A stretch of 48,308 bases of DNA. It comes from an uncultured Lachnospiraceae bacterium. Lineage in GTDB: Bacteria; Bacillota; Clostridia; Lachnospirales; Lachnospiraceae. Shown in pieces: positions 25,555 to 34,213 of this stretch; position 1 is the stretch's first letter, and each line of letters opens with the position of its first letter. The notes beneath the pieces were generated by a model. The model made no database searches, was not told the origin of the DNA, and was given only the letters and a program-made list of their open reading frames with translations. The stretch spans positions 1 through 48,308 of the forward strand of contig CANQDS010000009.1 of assembly GCA_947593655.1 (NCBI GenBank). The letters are read 5' to 3'. Both the position numbers and the translations under genes were made by a program.

Positions 25555-27090
25555 CTACTGCTTCGCATACGATAATATTTCATACAAAAACATAACTTCT
25601 ACATTAATTTTCTCTTTCAGCAAATCTTTAATCTTTTCTCTATCATATACAACTGATATTATAATTAGATCTACATCTGTAAATTCATCATCCAGTGCAA
25701 CAATCGGAATATCAAACTTATCATTTTTAGATACATCTTTATCTATTCCATACTTGACACATATTCCTTCATCACAAAGTTCCTTATATAAAATCGCCCC
25801 CAGCATCCCCATTCCATAAATTGCCACAGTTTCAACATTACTATCAGTAAGATATTTTAATATTTTCTTTCCATCAACTTTAATATTTAACCAATCCCGT
25901 AAAATCTCCCAATAATTTCTATAACGCTCATTTTGCCTTAACAGACTGTCTATCCTTTCTGACATCATGTTATTCATATTTGTCAATGTCATTCCTTGAA
26001 ATATTTCCTTGTTACTTTCAACTAAAAATTTCGCTTCCTTCACTGCTTTTAAATATGCCTCACCATTTAATATATCTGGTTCAAGATACATACTCTCCCC
26101 CCATTCATTCCAGGCATTCAGAAATACTATATCATTCTTACAATTAATCGCTTTGATTAAAAGCCAAACTAAATATTTTTTAAATTTTTGCGGTGTTTGT
26201 CCAGCAATAACTATTCCTCTATTTTTCCCCTGGCGTGGCGTAGTATCAAATCCTACAAATCCACCATAAAAATAATTATCCCCTACTTCTGCATTTGCAA
26301 TTATTTTTCTCCAAACCTCATCATAATCAAGAACTGCCATTATACCATAATCATTATTATATTTTCTTCCCACCATTTCCTGAATTGCAAACTTCGGCTC
26401 ATGATCCATATATCCATCCATACAACTGCCATAACTATTTCTTCCTATGAAATATACATGTGGTTTTCCATTTTCATCCATAAATTTATCCCAACACTTC
26501 TTCATATCTGAAAAGCATTTGATGTCTTCCGGCATGTAAATAATAAATATGGGTCTTCCATCTATTTTAATATATCGCTTGTCTTCAAAAAACGGCATTA
26601 AATATTCTATATGTTCTAACCAGTCTTTCTCGCCTCCATATGACTGTTTTAAAAGAATGCCATTATCATCTGATGTCTTATTTTCAGTACCACCTAACCC
26701 ATATGTCCATACATTTCCACCTTCTATGTTTGACCAACTCTTTATCCAAGTCTGATTAGCCCAATAAAAACAAAATGGCATTCTTATATCTTTCCACTTC
26801 AAAAGGTTTTCTGCCGGTTTTTCTAATATTTTTTTCCCATTTTCAAAATAATAATGGTAAAAACAAAATCCATCAATACTATACTTATCCATCAAATCTG
26901 CTTGACGCTGCATTGTTTCTTTTTCAAGCAAGTCATAATACTCCATCGGTTCACGTGGTTGGACATGTCCTTCAAATAATGGTTTTGCATTTTTAACCGT
27001 AACCCAGTCTGTAAACCCCTCTCCCCACCACTCATCATTTTCAAGTGTTCTGTAAAATTGTGGCAAATAGAAAGCATATATTTTAGGCAT
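25555..27090 (-). CDS. WbsX/GH99-like glycosyltransferase with C-terminal Rossmann-like module
   Basis: A 511-residue protein. Residues 1-360 are a WbsX-type domain: PKIYAFYLPQFYRTLENDEW, then WGEGFTDWVTVKNAKPLF, GFCFYHYYFENGKKIL, FCFYWANQTWIKSW and NAWNEWGESMYLEPD. WbsX proteins occur in O-antigen and capsule loci and are treated as glycosyltransferases with a GH99-like barrel. From about residue 425 the module appears (TVAIYGMGMLGAILYKEL, GIDKDVSKNDKFDIPIV). The ATG at 27090 is chosen over one at 27105 because GGGAGG sits 7 nt upstream of it. It follows the aldolase gene by 22 nt. Confidence 0.88.
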   Translation of the reverse strand: MPKIYAFYLPQFYRTLENDEWWGEGFTDWVTVKNAKPLFEGHVQPREPMEYYDLLEKETMQRQADLMDKYSIDGFCFYHYYFENGKKILEKPAENLLKWKDIRMPFCFYWANQTWIKSWSNIEGGNVWTYGLGGTENKTSDDNGILLKQSYGGEKDWLEHIEYLMPFFEDKRYIKIDGRPIFIIYMPEDIKCFSDMKKCWDKFMDENGKPHVYFIGRNSYGSCMDGYMDHEPKFAIQEMVGRKYNNDYGIMAVLDYDEVWRKIIANAEVGDNYFYGGFVGFDTTPRQGKNRGIVIAGQTPQKFKKYLVWLLIKAINCKNDIVFLNAWNEWGESMYLEPDILNGEAYLKAVKEAKFLVESNKEIFQGMTLTNMNNMMSERIDSLLRQNERYRNYWEILRDWLNIKVDGKKILKYLTDSNVETVAIYGMGMLGAILYKELCDEGICVKYGIDKDVSKNDKFDIPIVALDDEFTDVDLIIISVVYDREKIKDLLKEKINVEVMFLYEILSYAKQ

Positions 27091-27112
27091 TTGCAAACCT
27101 CCCATTATTTTA

Positions 27113-28690
27113 TTAATTTAATATAATATATTTTTGTTTTGTAATAAATTCTATTTTTACCGCTTGTCCATATGCTTTAAGAACCTTTTTCATACCAACA
27201 TTCATCATTTCCAAAATTTCTTTATTCCTATGTACTACCATTTTTTTATATGCATAATTATCATTCTCATCAGCGGCATATCCGTCTACCCCTGCCAGCA
27301 ATATTTCATTAATATTAAAACGCAGCAAAAATTTTACAGTCATCAGTAAGGCATTATCTTGCACATATTCCTCTTCATTTAATAAATTCTTATACTTTAC
27401 TTTCATATTAACATTATCTGCAGGAATATTTGTTGTCACTATACATTTTTCTAGCAATCCTTTATCAAGTTCTCTGTATCTACGCAGATTACTCAAGAAA
27501 ATAAAATCCGTTTCTAACTCTAAGTAATTAAAATTTATACTAATTGATATAACATCTTTTCTGTCTGCATATTCTTTAATTTTTTCTTTTTCTTCTATTG
27601 CACTGTTACCTGGTGCAATCAGCAATACTGTTTTTCCATCCAAAAGTTTAGCAAAATTTCCCACTTTTATTTCATTATCTTTTTTACCTAAAAACTGGAC
27701 ATATTTACTTTCAATATAATCACCATCAAAAGAAACTCCTTTTTCTTTATCCAACATTGAAAAAATTTCATTTATTTCTTTTACTGTCAATGTTTTTTTT
27801 GAATCAAGAAACATGGCATAATTGGGATGTATATTGTAAATTGCTGACAGATAATTTGGCAAAGTATACCCCCACGGCCTTTCTTCATAAAATCGGACTA
27901 TAATTTCATCAATAACGCTTAAAAGTGGTTCTATATTATACTTTTTATTATAATTTTCATTTAAATAATCAATAAATAATTCTGTATTTAAATTGCCCGC
28001 TCCTCGACCCATCCCAAAAACGGATGAATCAATAATAAGGTTTCTTTTCATGGGTATATCAGCCAAGCATTGTGCATTCGAATATGCCAGCTGCAGATTA
28101 TTATGTGAATGAAAACCTATCCAAATATCCTTTAAAAGATTTTTATCCACCATATCCAGCATATGCATCAGGCTCTTTTTCTTCATCACTCCAAAACTAT
28201 CCACTATATAAAATGCATACGGATGAATAGTGTTTACTTTTTTTATTAATTCTATAAATTCTTTGTCGCAGTAATTTAAAGAAACCATTGCTTGTACAAA
28301 TACTTTATATCCCTTTTCTTTCAAACTTTCACATACTTTTAAACCTTGCTGCAAATCCTTTTTATGAAACGCCACTCTCACACCATCAATCACAGTTTCA
28401 CTACAATATGGCAATTCCGACACATCATATTCGTTCCAATTCATCATAACTACAAACATTTTACCTTTATTATTATCAGGTATAACATCTGATACATCAT
28501 TTAAGTTGGAATATTTTGACGCATCACATTCTGTTCCTATTTCCTTCGTTATGTATCCGCATTCTATAATATCTATATTCGCATCAATAAGACCCCTAAC
28601 TATTTTTTTTATATTATCAAAACCAAATCGCCATTTATTACAATATCCACCATCTCTTAATGTGCAGTCCAATATGTTTATCTTATTCAT
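27113..28690 (-). CDS. DRE-TIM aldolase fused to a DUF115-like/GT42-like domain
   Basis: A 525-residue protein. The first about 330 residues are an HMGL-like aldolase of the 4-hydroxy-2-oxovalerate type: ILDCTLRDGGYCNKW (catalytic R and metal D), FHSHNNLQLAYSNAQ (HxH metal ligands) and FGMGRGAGNLNTELF. From about 350 a second alpha/beta domain begins: TVLLIAPGNSAIEEKEKI, ISISINFNYLELETDFIFLS, EILLAGVDGYAADENDNY and MVVHRNKEI. This order (GNS, a central 'hidden screen' strand, late GxD and H..N) resembles DUF115 and GT42 sialyltransferase-like proteins, but weakly. Next to kdsB, the aldolase could make a 3-deoxy-2-ulosonic acid from pyruvate and an aldose, which is itself a 4-hydroxy-2-oxo acid. 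Confidence 0.82.
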   Translation of the reverse strand: MNKINILDCTLRDGGYCNKWRFGFDNIKKIVRGLIDANIDIIECGYITKEIGTECDASKYSNLNDVSDVIPDNNKGKMFVVMMNWNEYDVSELPYCSETVIDGVRVAFHKKDLQQGLKVCESLKEKGYKVFVQAMVSLNYCDKEFIELIKKVNTIHPYAFYIVDSFGVMKKKSLMHMLDMVDKNLLKDIWIGFHSHNNLQLAYSNAQCLADIPMKRNLIIDSSVFGMGRGAGNLNTELFIDYLNENYNKKYNIEPLLSVIDEIIVRFYEERPWGYTLPNYLSAIYNIHPNYAMFLDSKKTLTVKEINEIFSMLDKEKGVSFDGDYIESKYVQFLGKKDNEIKVGNFAKLLDGKTVLLIAPGNSAIEEKEKIKEYADRKDVISISINFNYLELETDFIFLSNLRRYRELDKGLLEKCIVTTNIPADNVNMKVKYKNLLNEEEYVQDNALLMTVKFLLRFNINEILLAGVDGYAADENDNYAYKKMVVHRNKEILEMMNVGMKKVLKAYGQAVKIEFITKQKYIILN

Positions 28691-28719
28691 TACCTACTAT
28701 CCTTTATAGTACAAACTTA

Positions 28720-29466
28720 TCAATCAAAAAGCATTTTTTTCATAATAAGACAGATTTTTTCCAAATCATTTGGGGTGTCAACTGCTATAGTATCAGAATC
28801 AACTTCTATGAACTGAACTTGATAACCATTTTCTATAAATCTTAAAATTTCGATATCCTCAATGGACTCTACTTTTGCTTTGCCATATTTTGTTCCATAA
28901 TCACAAAAAAATCTAAGTGCTTCTGGTCTAAATCCATACACACAAACTTGTTTATAATATGAGTAAAGCACACTTCCTTTTGGATATGGCGCCGCTGAGC
29001 GAGTCAAATAAATTCCTATGCCATCTTTATTTGTAATTACTTTAGGTATAGTAGGATTAACAACATCTACAGGGTCTTTAATTTTTGTCATTAAGTTGGA
29101 TACTTGTATGTCCTGATTTATATAAAATGGTTGAATTGCGGCTTTAATTGTTTCAGGTTCTAACAATGGTTCATCACCTTGTATATTTACAATTAGATCA
29201 GCCGGAATTTTACCAGCCACTTCTCCAACACGGTCAGTTCCCGTTTTATGCATATCAGAAGTCATAATAACCCTTATATCCAAGGACATGCACACATCAA
29301 ATATTCGCTTATCATCTGTTGCCACATAAACAGAGTCAAAATCTTCTACCTTTATGCACTGCTGATAAACCCACCAAATCATTGGCTTACCGCAAATATC
29401 AGCTAACGGCTTGCCCGGAAATCGTGAAGATTCATAGCGGGCCGGAATAACACCAATAATTTTCAT
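28720..29466 (-). CDS. kdsB: KdsB-like CMP-3-deoxy-ulosonate cytidylyltransferase
   Basis: A 248-residue protein of the expected KdsB length. IIGVIPARYESSRFPGKPL binds CTP and phosphates, VNIQGDEPLL holds the metal site, and the end IENGYQV followed by DTIAVDTPNDLEKI is typical. KdsB joins CMP to Kdo or related 3-deoxy-2-ulosonic acids (also 8-amino-Kdo). KdsA, KdsC and KdsD homologues are absent from the window. Kdo is a Gram-negative hallmark, so this enzyme in a Gram-positive locus points to a different ulosonic acid. It is flanked by the aldolase fusion and a Kdo-transferase-like gene. Confidence 0.88.
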   Translation of the reverse strand: MKIIGVIPARYESSRFPGKPLADICGKPMIWWVYQQCIKVEDFDSVYVATDDKRIFDVCMSLDIRVIMTSDMHKTGTDRVGEVAGKIPADLIVNIQGDEPLLEPETIKAAIQPFYINQDIQVSNLMTKIKDPVDVVNPTIPKVITNKDGIGIYLTRSAAPYPKGSVLYSYYKQVCVYGFRPEALRFFCDYGTKYGKAKVESIEDIEILRFIENGYQVQFIEVDSDTIAVDTPNDLEKICLIMKKMLFD

Positions 29467-29503
29467 CTTATGACTTTCTTCCTTTCAACTTGTTTATGTC
29501 CAT

Positions 29504-30736
29504 TTATAAAGTGCTAAAATATTTATCATATGACTGCTTTACATCTTTAGTCGTACAATAATAATAAAATACATCCTCACTAATAAACATTCCCTGATTC
29601 TTTACTTGCATATTTAATTCATTAAAATTTCTAAAATAATTATTTCTTCCAAAGTATTCCCCGCCTTTATATTGTTCAAAATATTGCAAAAAAGGTTGTT
29701 TCAAATATATCAGATCTATAATCATTGATGTTCCCGAACCAATTAAACAGAAGTCACTTTGCTCACACATTTGATTGACAGTTTCTTTAATACCCGTTCT
29801 ATCAATATATACATCTTTATCTATAAATCGGTCATACTCATTTCTCTGGCAGGTAGGATGATATCTTAAAAAATATTTTAGGTTATTTTCTTTAGATATC
29901 ATATTAGCAAATTCTATCAATTTCTGATTTTCTTCCACTAATGCCTTTATACCTAGCACAATGCCAATCACCCCTTTTCTTTCCTTTTTTTCTAAAGCAA
30001 TAGGTTTTATGTATCTCGGAATCCCTAATATTTTAATCTTCTTTTCAGGAACTTCACATTCCATTGCCAATTCCTTAGAAAATGCATTCCAAGCCAGCCA
30101 ATCATCTGCAACCGAAGTTCTATATTCAAGCCCTTTAAAATATCCCCGCTTATCAAAAATACCATGTTGCATTGTTGATGTATATATGCTTCGTTTCTTC
30201 ATAACTTGAACCAGCATGTTCTCATATGGATTGGAATCATTATAAACCATTCCATATGTGTATTTTTTTATAGAAAAATATTTCTCCATGTTTTCCCTAT
30301 AAAAGCTAATCAACCCTAACACTCTCAAATAATACAGCCTTTTTTTTAAATCCATTTTTACTCTTTTTAGCTTCCACAAATTATAAATATCCCATTTAAT
30401 CATTTTACAACCACGTTTCAAATTAAAACGCTCCTTTGGAAGCTTGACTGGTAATACATAGTCAAAATATGAAAATTCATTTATAAAATTTTTAAATATT
30501 GTTATGTGATCATCTCTATAATAATAATCTGAATAAAATGCAATCTTTTCATTATTTTTCGATTGGCTATAAACATATTCATACCTGTCATACCATCTAG
30601 AATTCTTATATCTCTTTAATTGCATTCTAAACGATACATCTTTGTTGTATGTTTCAGCAAGAATAGTCAGCATTTTATCAATATCAATATCCCCAAAATT
30701 TTTAAATTCAATGTCATATATACTTTTTATTGCCAT
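29504..30736 (-). CDS. GT-B glycosyltransferase, Kdo/CDP-glycerol transferase-like
   Basis: A 410-residue soluble protein that I place by pattern, not by a certain family. STMQHGIFDKRGYFKGLEYR is the QHG loop, KILGIPRYIK ends the first lobe, KYFLRYHPTCQRNEYDRF is the conserved R-x-HP strand, and DFCLIGSGTSMIIDLIYLK is the donor-phosphate-binding GSGTS loop. This order is shared by polysialyltransferase-like, KpsC/KpsS-like and TagF-like enzymes. Lying just upstream of kdsB, it is the best candidate to transfer the CMP-activated acid. A GTG 9 nt upstream is the only alternative start. No Rossmann-like module is present. Confidence 0.65.
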   Translation of the reverse strand: MAIKSIYDIEFKNFGDIDIDKMLTILAETYNKDVSFRMQLKRYKNSRWYDRYEYVYSQSKNNEKIAFYSDYYYRDDHITIFKNFINEFSYFDYVLPVKLPKERFNLKRGCKMIKWDIYNLWKLKRVKMDLKKRLYYLRVLGLISFYRENMEKYFSIKKYTYGMVYNDSNPYENMLVQVMKKRSIYTSTMQHGIFDKRGYFKGLEYRTSVADDWLAWNAFSKELAMECEVPEKKIKILGIPRYIKPIALEKKERKGVIGIVLGIKALVEENQKLIEFANMISKENNLKYFLRYHPTCQRNEYDRFIDKDVYIDRTGIKETVNQMCEQSDFCLIGSGTSMIIDLIYLKQPFLQYFEQYKGGEYFGRNNYFRNFNELNMQVKNQGMFISEDVFYYYCTTKDVKQSYDKYFSTL

Positions 30737-30783
30737 TATACCCACTCTTTTTCTGTATAAAATTTCTCAGTCCGGACAATTGT

Positions 30784-31875
30784 CTATAATTTTATACTTT
30801 GCATACTGTCAATCAACATTCTAAGCGCTATACAATCACCTGTATTTGTTTTTTTATCCTTTATTTGCCGCAAAATTTTATCTGCATCCTTATCATCTAA
30901 TACCGATATACATATCCCCCTACTATAATCCACATGTTCTGGGGAAAAAACAGGATAAGATAAAATCCTATTTGAAATAATATTATTATCAATAAAACCG
31001 CAAATCTTGACCCCCAAATTTTTTAATAATTCATAGCTGAATAACCCCATCTTTCCTGTTCCCCAGATATAGTATTCATCATTGATAAATAATTTTTTCA
31101 ACTCTTTATTATTCTGCATCGCCCTTTTCTTCAGTTCATTAGCTTTCTTGTAAAATGATATTTTCCAATCATGATATTTTTTTACTTCCTCTGCTAAATA
31201 CTCATTGTTTAGTGAAGAAATATGTCTCATGGCTATTTCTTTAAATTCTTCAGCAAGCTGAACTGAATTAGTTGAGCTCAATCCAGCCAATGAATAGTAC
31301 GCATAAACTTCATCTGTTATTTCAAATTTTACTCCCTCACAATGTATTCGTAGATTCCATTCATAGTCGCCGCCCAACTTATATGTTGTCAAAAAATTTC
31401 CATATTCTTCAAATAACTTTTTGGGGCAAAACATTGCTTGGTGCACATATATATTCTCTAACCATATTCTTTTAGAATCTTTGTGTGCTTTTCTAATAGC
31501 TATTGTTTCATTACCATACGTCAATGCTGCACTACCACATAGAATATCAAATTTTCTCTTTTCATATAATTCAGCAACTTTTGCCAAAACATCATAGTCA
31601 TAATAGCAATCATCACTATTCATAAACGCAACTATGTCACCCGTACATCTATCTATGCCTTTATTCATAGCTTCAAAAATACCTGCATCGGGTTTGCTTT
31701 CCCAATAATTTATTTGATTTTCATATTTTTTAATTATTTCAACAGTTCCATCAGTTGAAGCTCCATCAATAATGATATATTCCTTTTCATTGTAATTTTG
31801 CGCCAAAACACTCTGTATGGTTTTTTCTATAGTTTTCACACTATTAAAAGAGACTGTTATGATTGAGATTTTAAT
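30784..31875 (-). CDS. GT2 glycosyltransferase with C-terminal Rossmann-like module, possible ATT start
   Basis: A protein of about 363 residues. The GT2 domain shows ISIITVSFNSVKTIEKTIQS, IIIDGASTDGTVEIIKKY, IFEAMNKGIDRCTGDI and FMNSDDCYYD, the WcaA-like group. The module is C-terminal (YYIWGTGKMGLFSYELL, FIDNNIISNR, PVFSPEH). The start is odd: AGGAGG lies 8 nt before an ATT at 31873-31875 (reading K-I-S-I-I-T-V next, a normal GT2 opening), whereas the upstream GTG at 31884 overlaps that ribosome site. Either ATT is a rare start or the start codon has mutated. Confidence 0.85.
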   Translation of the reverse strand: MKISIITVSFNSVKTIEKTIQSVLAQNYNEKEYIIIDGASTDGTVEIIKKYENQINYWESKPDAGIFEAMNKGIDRCTGDIVAFMNSDDCYYDYDVLAKVAELYEKRKFDILCGSAALTYGNETIAIRKAHKDSKRIWLENIYVHQAMFCPKKLFEEYGNFLTTYKLGGDYEWNLRIHCEGVKFEITDEVYAYYSLAGLSSTNSVQLAEEFKEIAMRHISSLNNEYLAEEVKKYHDWKISFYKKANELKKRAMQNNKELKKLFINDEYYIWGTGKMGLFSYELLKNLGVKICGFIDNNIISNRILSYPVFSPEHVDYSRGICISVLDDKDADKILRQIKDKKTNTGDCIALRMLIDSMQSIKL

Positions 31876-31977
31876 AAAATCCACCTCCTGAACTGCTATA
31901 ATATGATTAAACCTTACTTATCGCTTTCCCCTGCTTTAATTAATTTCTACCAAAAATCGCATCTGGTACAACACCAA

Positions 31978-33114
31978 TTATCCTAAATTAAAAACGTCAC
32001 AGTTAAAGCAGTGCTTCCAATTTCCCCTGCCCTTATACATACATTCCCTTACCGTCTTAAATTTCTGATTATTCCACGCCTCCAGAAGTGTTTCTTTTGT
32101 GAGATCTGCCAAAGTATTTTTTCCTAATGGATCATTACAGCAAAGCGAGACTTTACCGTCAGGACGAATAATAAGCTGCTTATATGGCAATACGCATTTA
32201 GCATCAGGATATGATGGATGATCCCTTCTATTTGGAGCATCGCCACCCCGGCTTGATAAAATTTCATTTGGTTTTCTCAAAACAATTGTCACTTTTTCTT
32301 TTAATTCCTTGTGTTCCTCACAATACTCTGCGATCTCTCTACAGGGCTTTATCAGCTTTAACTCTTGCTGATAATTATCTATCACAAGCTCATCCAAATA
32401 CTTCATTATCTCAGCAAACTTCTCAACAGTCAGAAGCGTTCCGTTTGTAAATAAGTGCATTTTTGTATATGGCAACTTTTCTCTTGCATACTTATGCCTT
32501 TCCATAATATGCTCATCCAAAAATGGTTCATTATTGGAAAACAATGCCAGCCTTCCCGAATAATTTATTTCAGATAACTGGTTTATGATACTTTCAAATA
32601 ATTCCTTCCTCATAACCTTATATTCTCTGGTATCATTATTATGGCTCACAGGACAAAAACTGCAATTTCCATTACAACGATTTACCGTTTCAATTTCCAC
32701 ATGATTAAACAACAGATTTTTACCATATAACTTCTCAACTTCAAAATCTATCTCATTTATTTTTTGCGCTATTGCCTGCCTTGACATATCCAAATAGCAG
32801 CCATCTTCATAAGGATTTATAATCAGTTCATTGGTAGGATAATACCTATGGTCAGACGCTGTATATATTGTATAATAGCTTACCCCCATATTCTCCAACT
32901 GTTCTGCTATTCTGCTTTTAAATTTTGTCGTTATTACAATTTCACAATCATCAGCATATTCAGCAATTTTTTTCGGCTCTATTATCTCTATATCTTCTAT
33001 TCTTTTACCCCATAATGTTTCGTTATTATCCGCAAAAAAAGCAACATTTTCCCTTCCATATTCCTGCAATGCCATTCTGCCATACAGCCCTGCTCCAAAA
33101 AGTATCTTTTTCAC
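31978..33114 (-). CDS. Radical SAM/SPASM protein with N-terminal Rossmann-like module
   Basis: A 378-residue protein. Residues 1-90 are a textbook copy of the locus module (KKILFGAGLYGRMALQEY, FADNNETLWGKRIED, IIEPKKI). A radical SAM domain starts near residue 135 with CNGNCSFCPVSH carrying the [4Fe-4S] cysteines. A C-terminal SPASM-like section follows, with cysteines in AKCVLPYKQLIIRPDGKVSL, then CCND, a later C, and HCFNCDV. It could do radical chemistry on a sugar, for example deoxygenation or epimerisation, or modify a peptide; the context favours sugar. It is in a run of minus-strand genes. Confidence 0.9.
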   Translation of the reverse strand: MKKILFGAGLYGRMALQEYGRENVAFFADNNETLWGKRIEDIEIIEPKKIAEYADDCEIVITTKFKSRIAEQLENMGVSYYTIYTASDHRYYPTNELIINPYEDGCYLDMSRQAIAQKINEIDFEVEKLYGKNLLFNHVEIETVNRCNGNCSFCPVSHNNDTREYKVMRKELFESIINQLSEINYSGRLALFSNNEPFLDEHIMERHKYAREKLPYTKMHLFTNGTLLTVEKFAEIMKYLDELVIDNYQQELKLIKPCREIAEYCEEHKELKEKVTIVLRKPNEILSSRGGDAPNRRDHPSYPDAKCVLPYKQLIIRPDGKVSLCCNDPLGKNTLADLTKETLLEAWNNQKFKTVRECMYKGRGNWKHCFNCDVFNLG

Positions 33115-33130
33115 TCTTTAATCCACCTAT

Positions 33131-34183
33131 CTAATTTAAAACACGTTCCATTTGTTCAAAAACATTTTTTATATTTTCTTCTTTTATGTATCTTATTTTC
33201 TCATTCTCTATCCCTATTTCGTGTAATGTCGCAATTATTTCATCAGCTATTTCTTTTAACAACACTGCAACGATCACATAATCATAGTGTTCTTTCATGA
33301 TATAATTCTGTATCTTATCTTTTTCACTGGAATCCGCCCATAGTCCCACTTCTAAAATCCTGCTTTGCAGCAAATAATTTACATATTCTTTTCCGAAACG
33401 CCCTCTTCCACAAACAATGACTTTTGCTTTTAAATTCATATTTTCATATGGAAAAAGCGGGTATTCTTTATTTTGCAGAACATCTATCTCTTTTAAAAGC
33501 AATACATATACCATAAAATACTGCAGCTGCTCCAACAATCTATCACTATATGCTGGATACATTTGAAAACTCTTTTTCAAATGAGTATATAAAATTTTAT
33601 ACCTCTCCAACTCATGATTATCATTCACTCCCATAATAGAATTTTCACGCATTACATAATGATAATAACTTTTATTGATTATTACGATCCGTTTTGCATC
33701 CAGCATAGCAGGATATAGACATGCAGCATCTTCACCTACCCGTATCTCATCGGGCACCTTGATTTGACTTTTCAGCAAAATACTTGTTTTATATAAACAA
33801 TTATCGACATGCGGCTGAATACCCCGCTCAAAAAAACGTCCATTATATACCATGCACCGATATATAGTTTCTAGTTCTTTATCTTCATAATCACCGTCTA
33901 CATATGTTGCATATTCTCCTGATGCCTCAATCATTCCTGATTTTCTTGCCGATACCAAACCACCATTTTGTTTGTGGATCACTTTGATTCTTTTATCATT
34001 TTTAGCATATTTATCATATATTCTTCCCGAACTATCCGAAGATCCATCATCCACCAATATAATTTCTAAATATTTATATGTTTGATTTATAATACTTTCC
34101 AGACACGTTCCAATATACGCCTCTATATTATAAACAGGCACTATCACCGATATCACAGGATTATCATGTGCTTTTTTCATCAT
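33131..34183 (-). CDS. GT2 glycosyltransferase with internal deletion and C-terminal module
   Basis: About 350 residues. The GT2 opening is normal (VISVIVPVYNIEAYIGTCL, ILVDDGSSDSSGRIYDKY, GLVSARKSGMIEASGEYATY), but VDGD runs straight into YEDKELETIYRCMVYNGRFF. Relatives have roughly 60 residues there, the metal-site aspartates and acceptor loop. An in-frame deletion is therefore likely, and the enzyme may be inactive. The locus module closes it (KVIVCGRGRFGKEYVNYL, LWADSSEKDK), less conserved than elsewhere. A longer GTG start at 34201 is possible, but GGAGTG stands 7 nt before the ATG at 34183. Confidence 0.82.
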   Translation of the reverse strand: MMKKAHDNPVISVIVPVYNIEAYIGTCLESIINQTYKYLEIILVDDGSSDSSGRIYDKYAKNDKRIKVIHKQNGGLVSARKSGMIEASGEYATYVDGDYEDKELETIYRCMVYNGRFFERGIQPHVDNCLYKTSILLKSQIKVPDEIRVGEDAACLYPAMLDAKRIVIINKSYYHYVMRENSIMGVNDNHELERYKILYTHLKKSFQMYPAYSDRLLEQLQYFMVYVLLLKEIDVLQNKEYPLFPYENMNLKAKVIVCGRGRFGKEYVNYLLQSRILEVGLWADSSEKDKIQNYIMKEHYDYVIVAVLLKEIADEIIATLHEIGIENEKIRYIKEENIKNVFEQMERVLN

Positions 34184-34213
34184 GCACACACTCCAATCCA
34201 CGTAGGTATTAGT

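Noticed and set aside
28720-29466. KdsB as evidence for lipopolysaccharide and a Gram-negative host
   Set aside because: No other Kdo, lipid A or outer-membrane export gene is present, while the remaining genes and signals are typical of Gram-positive Clostridia.
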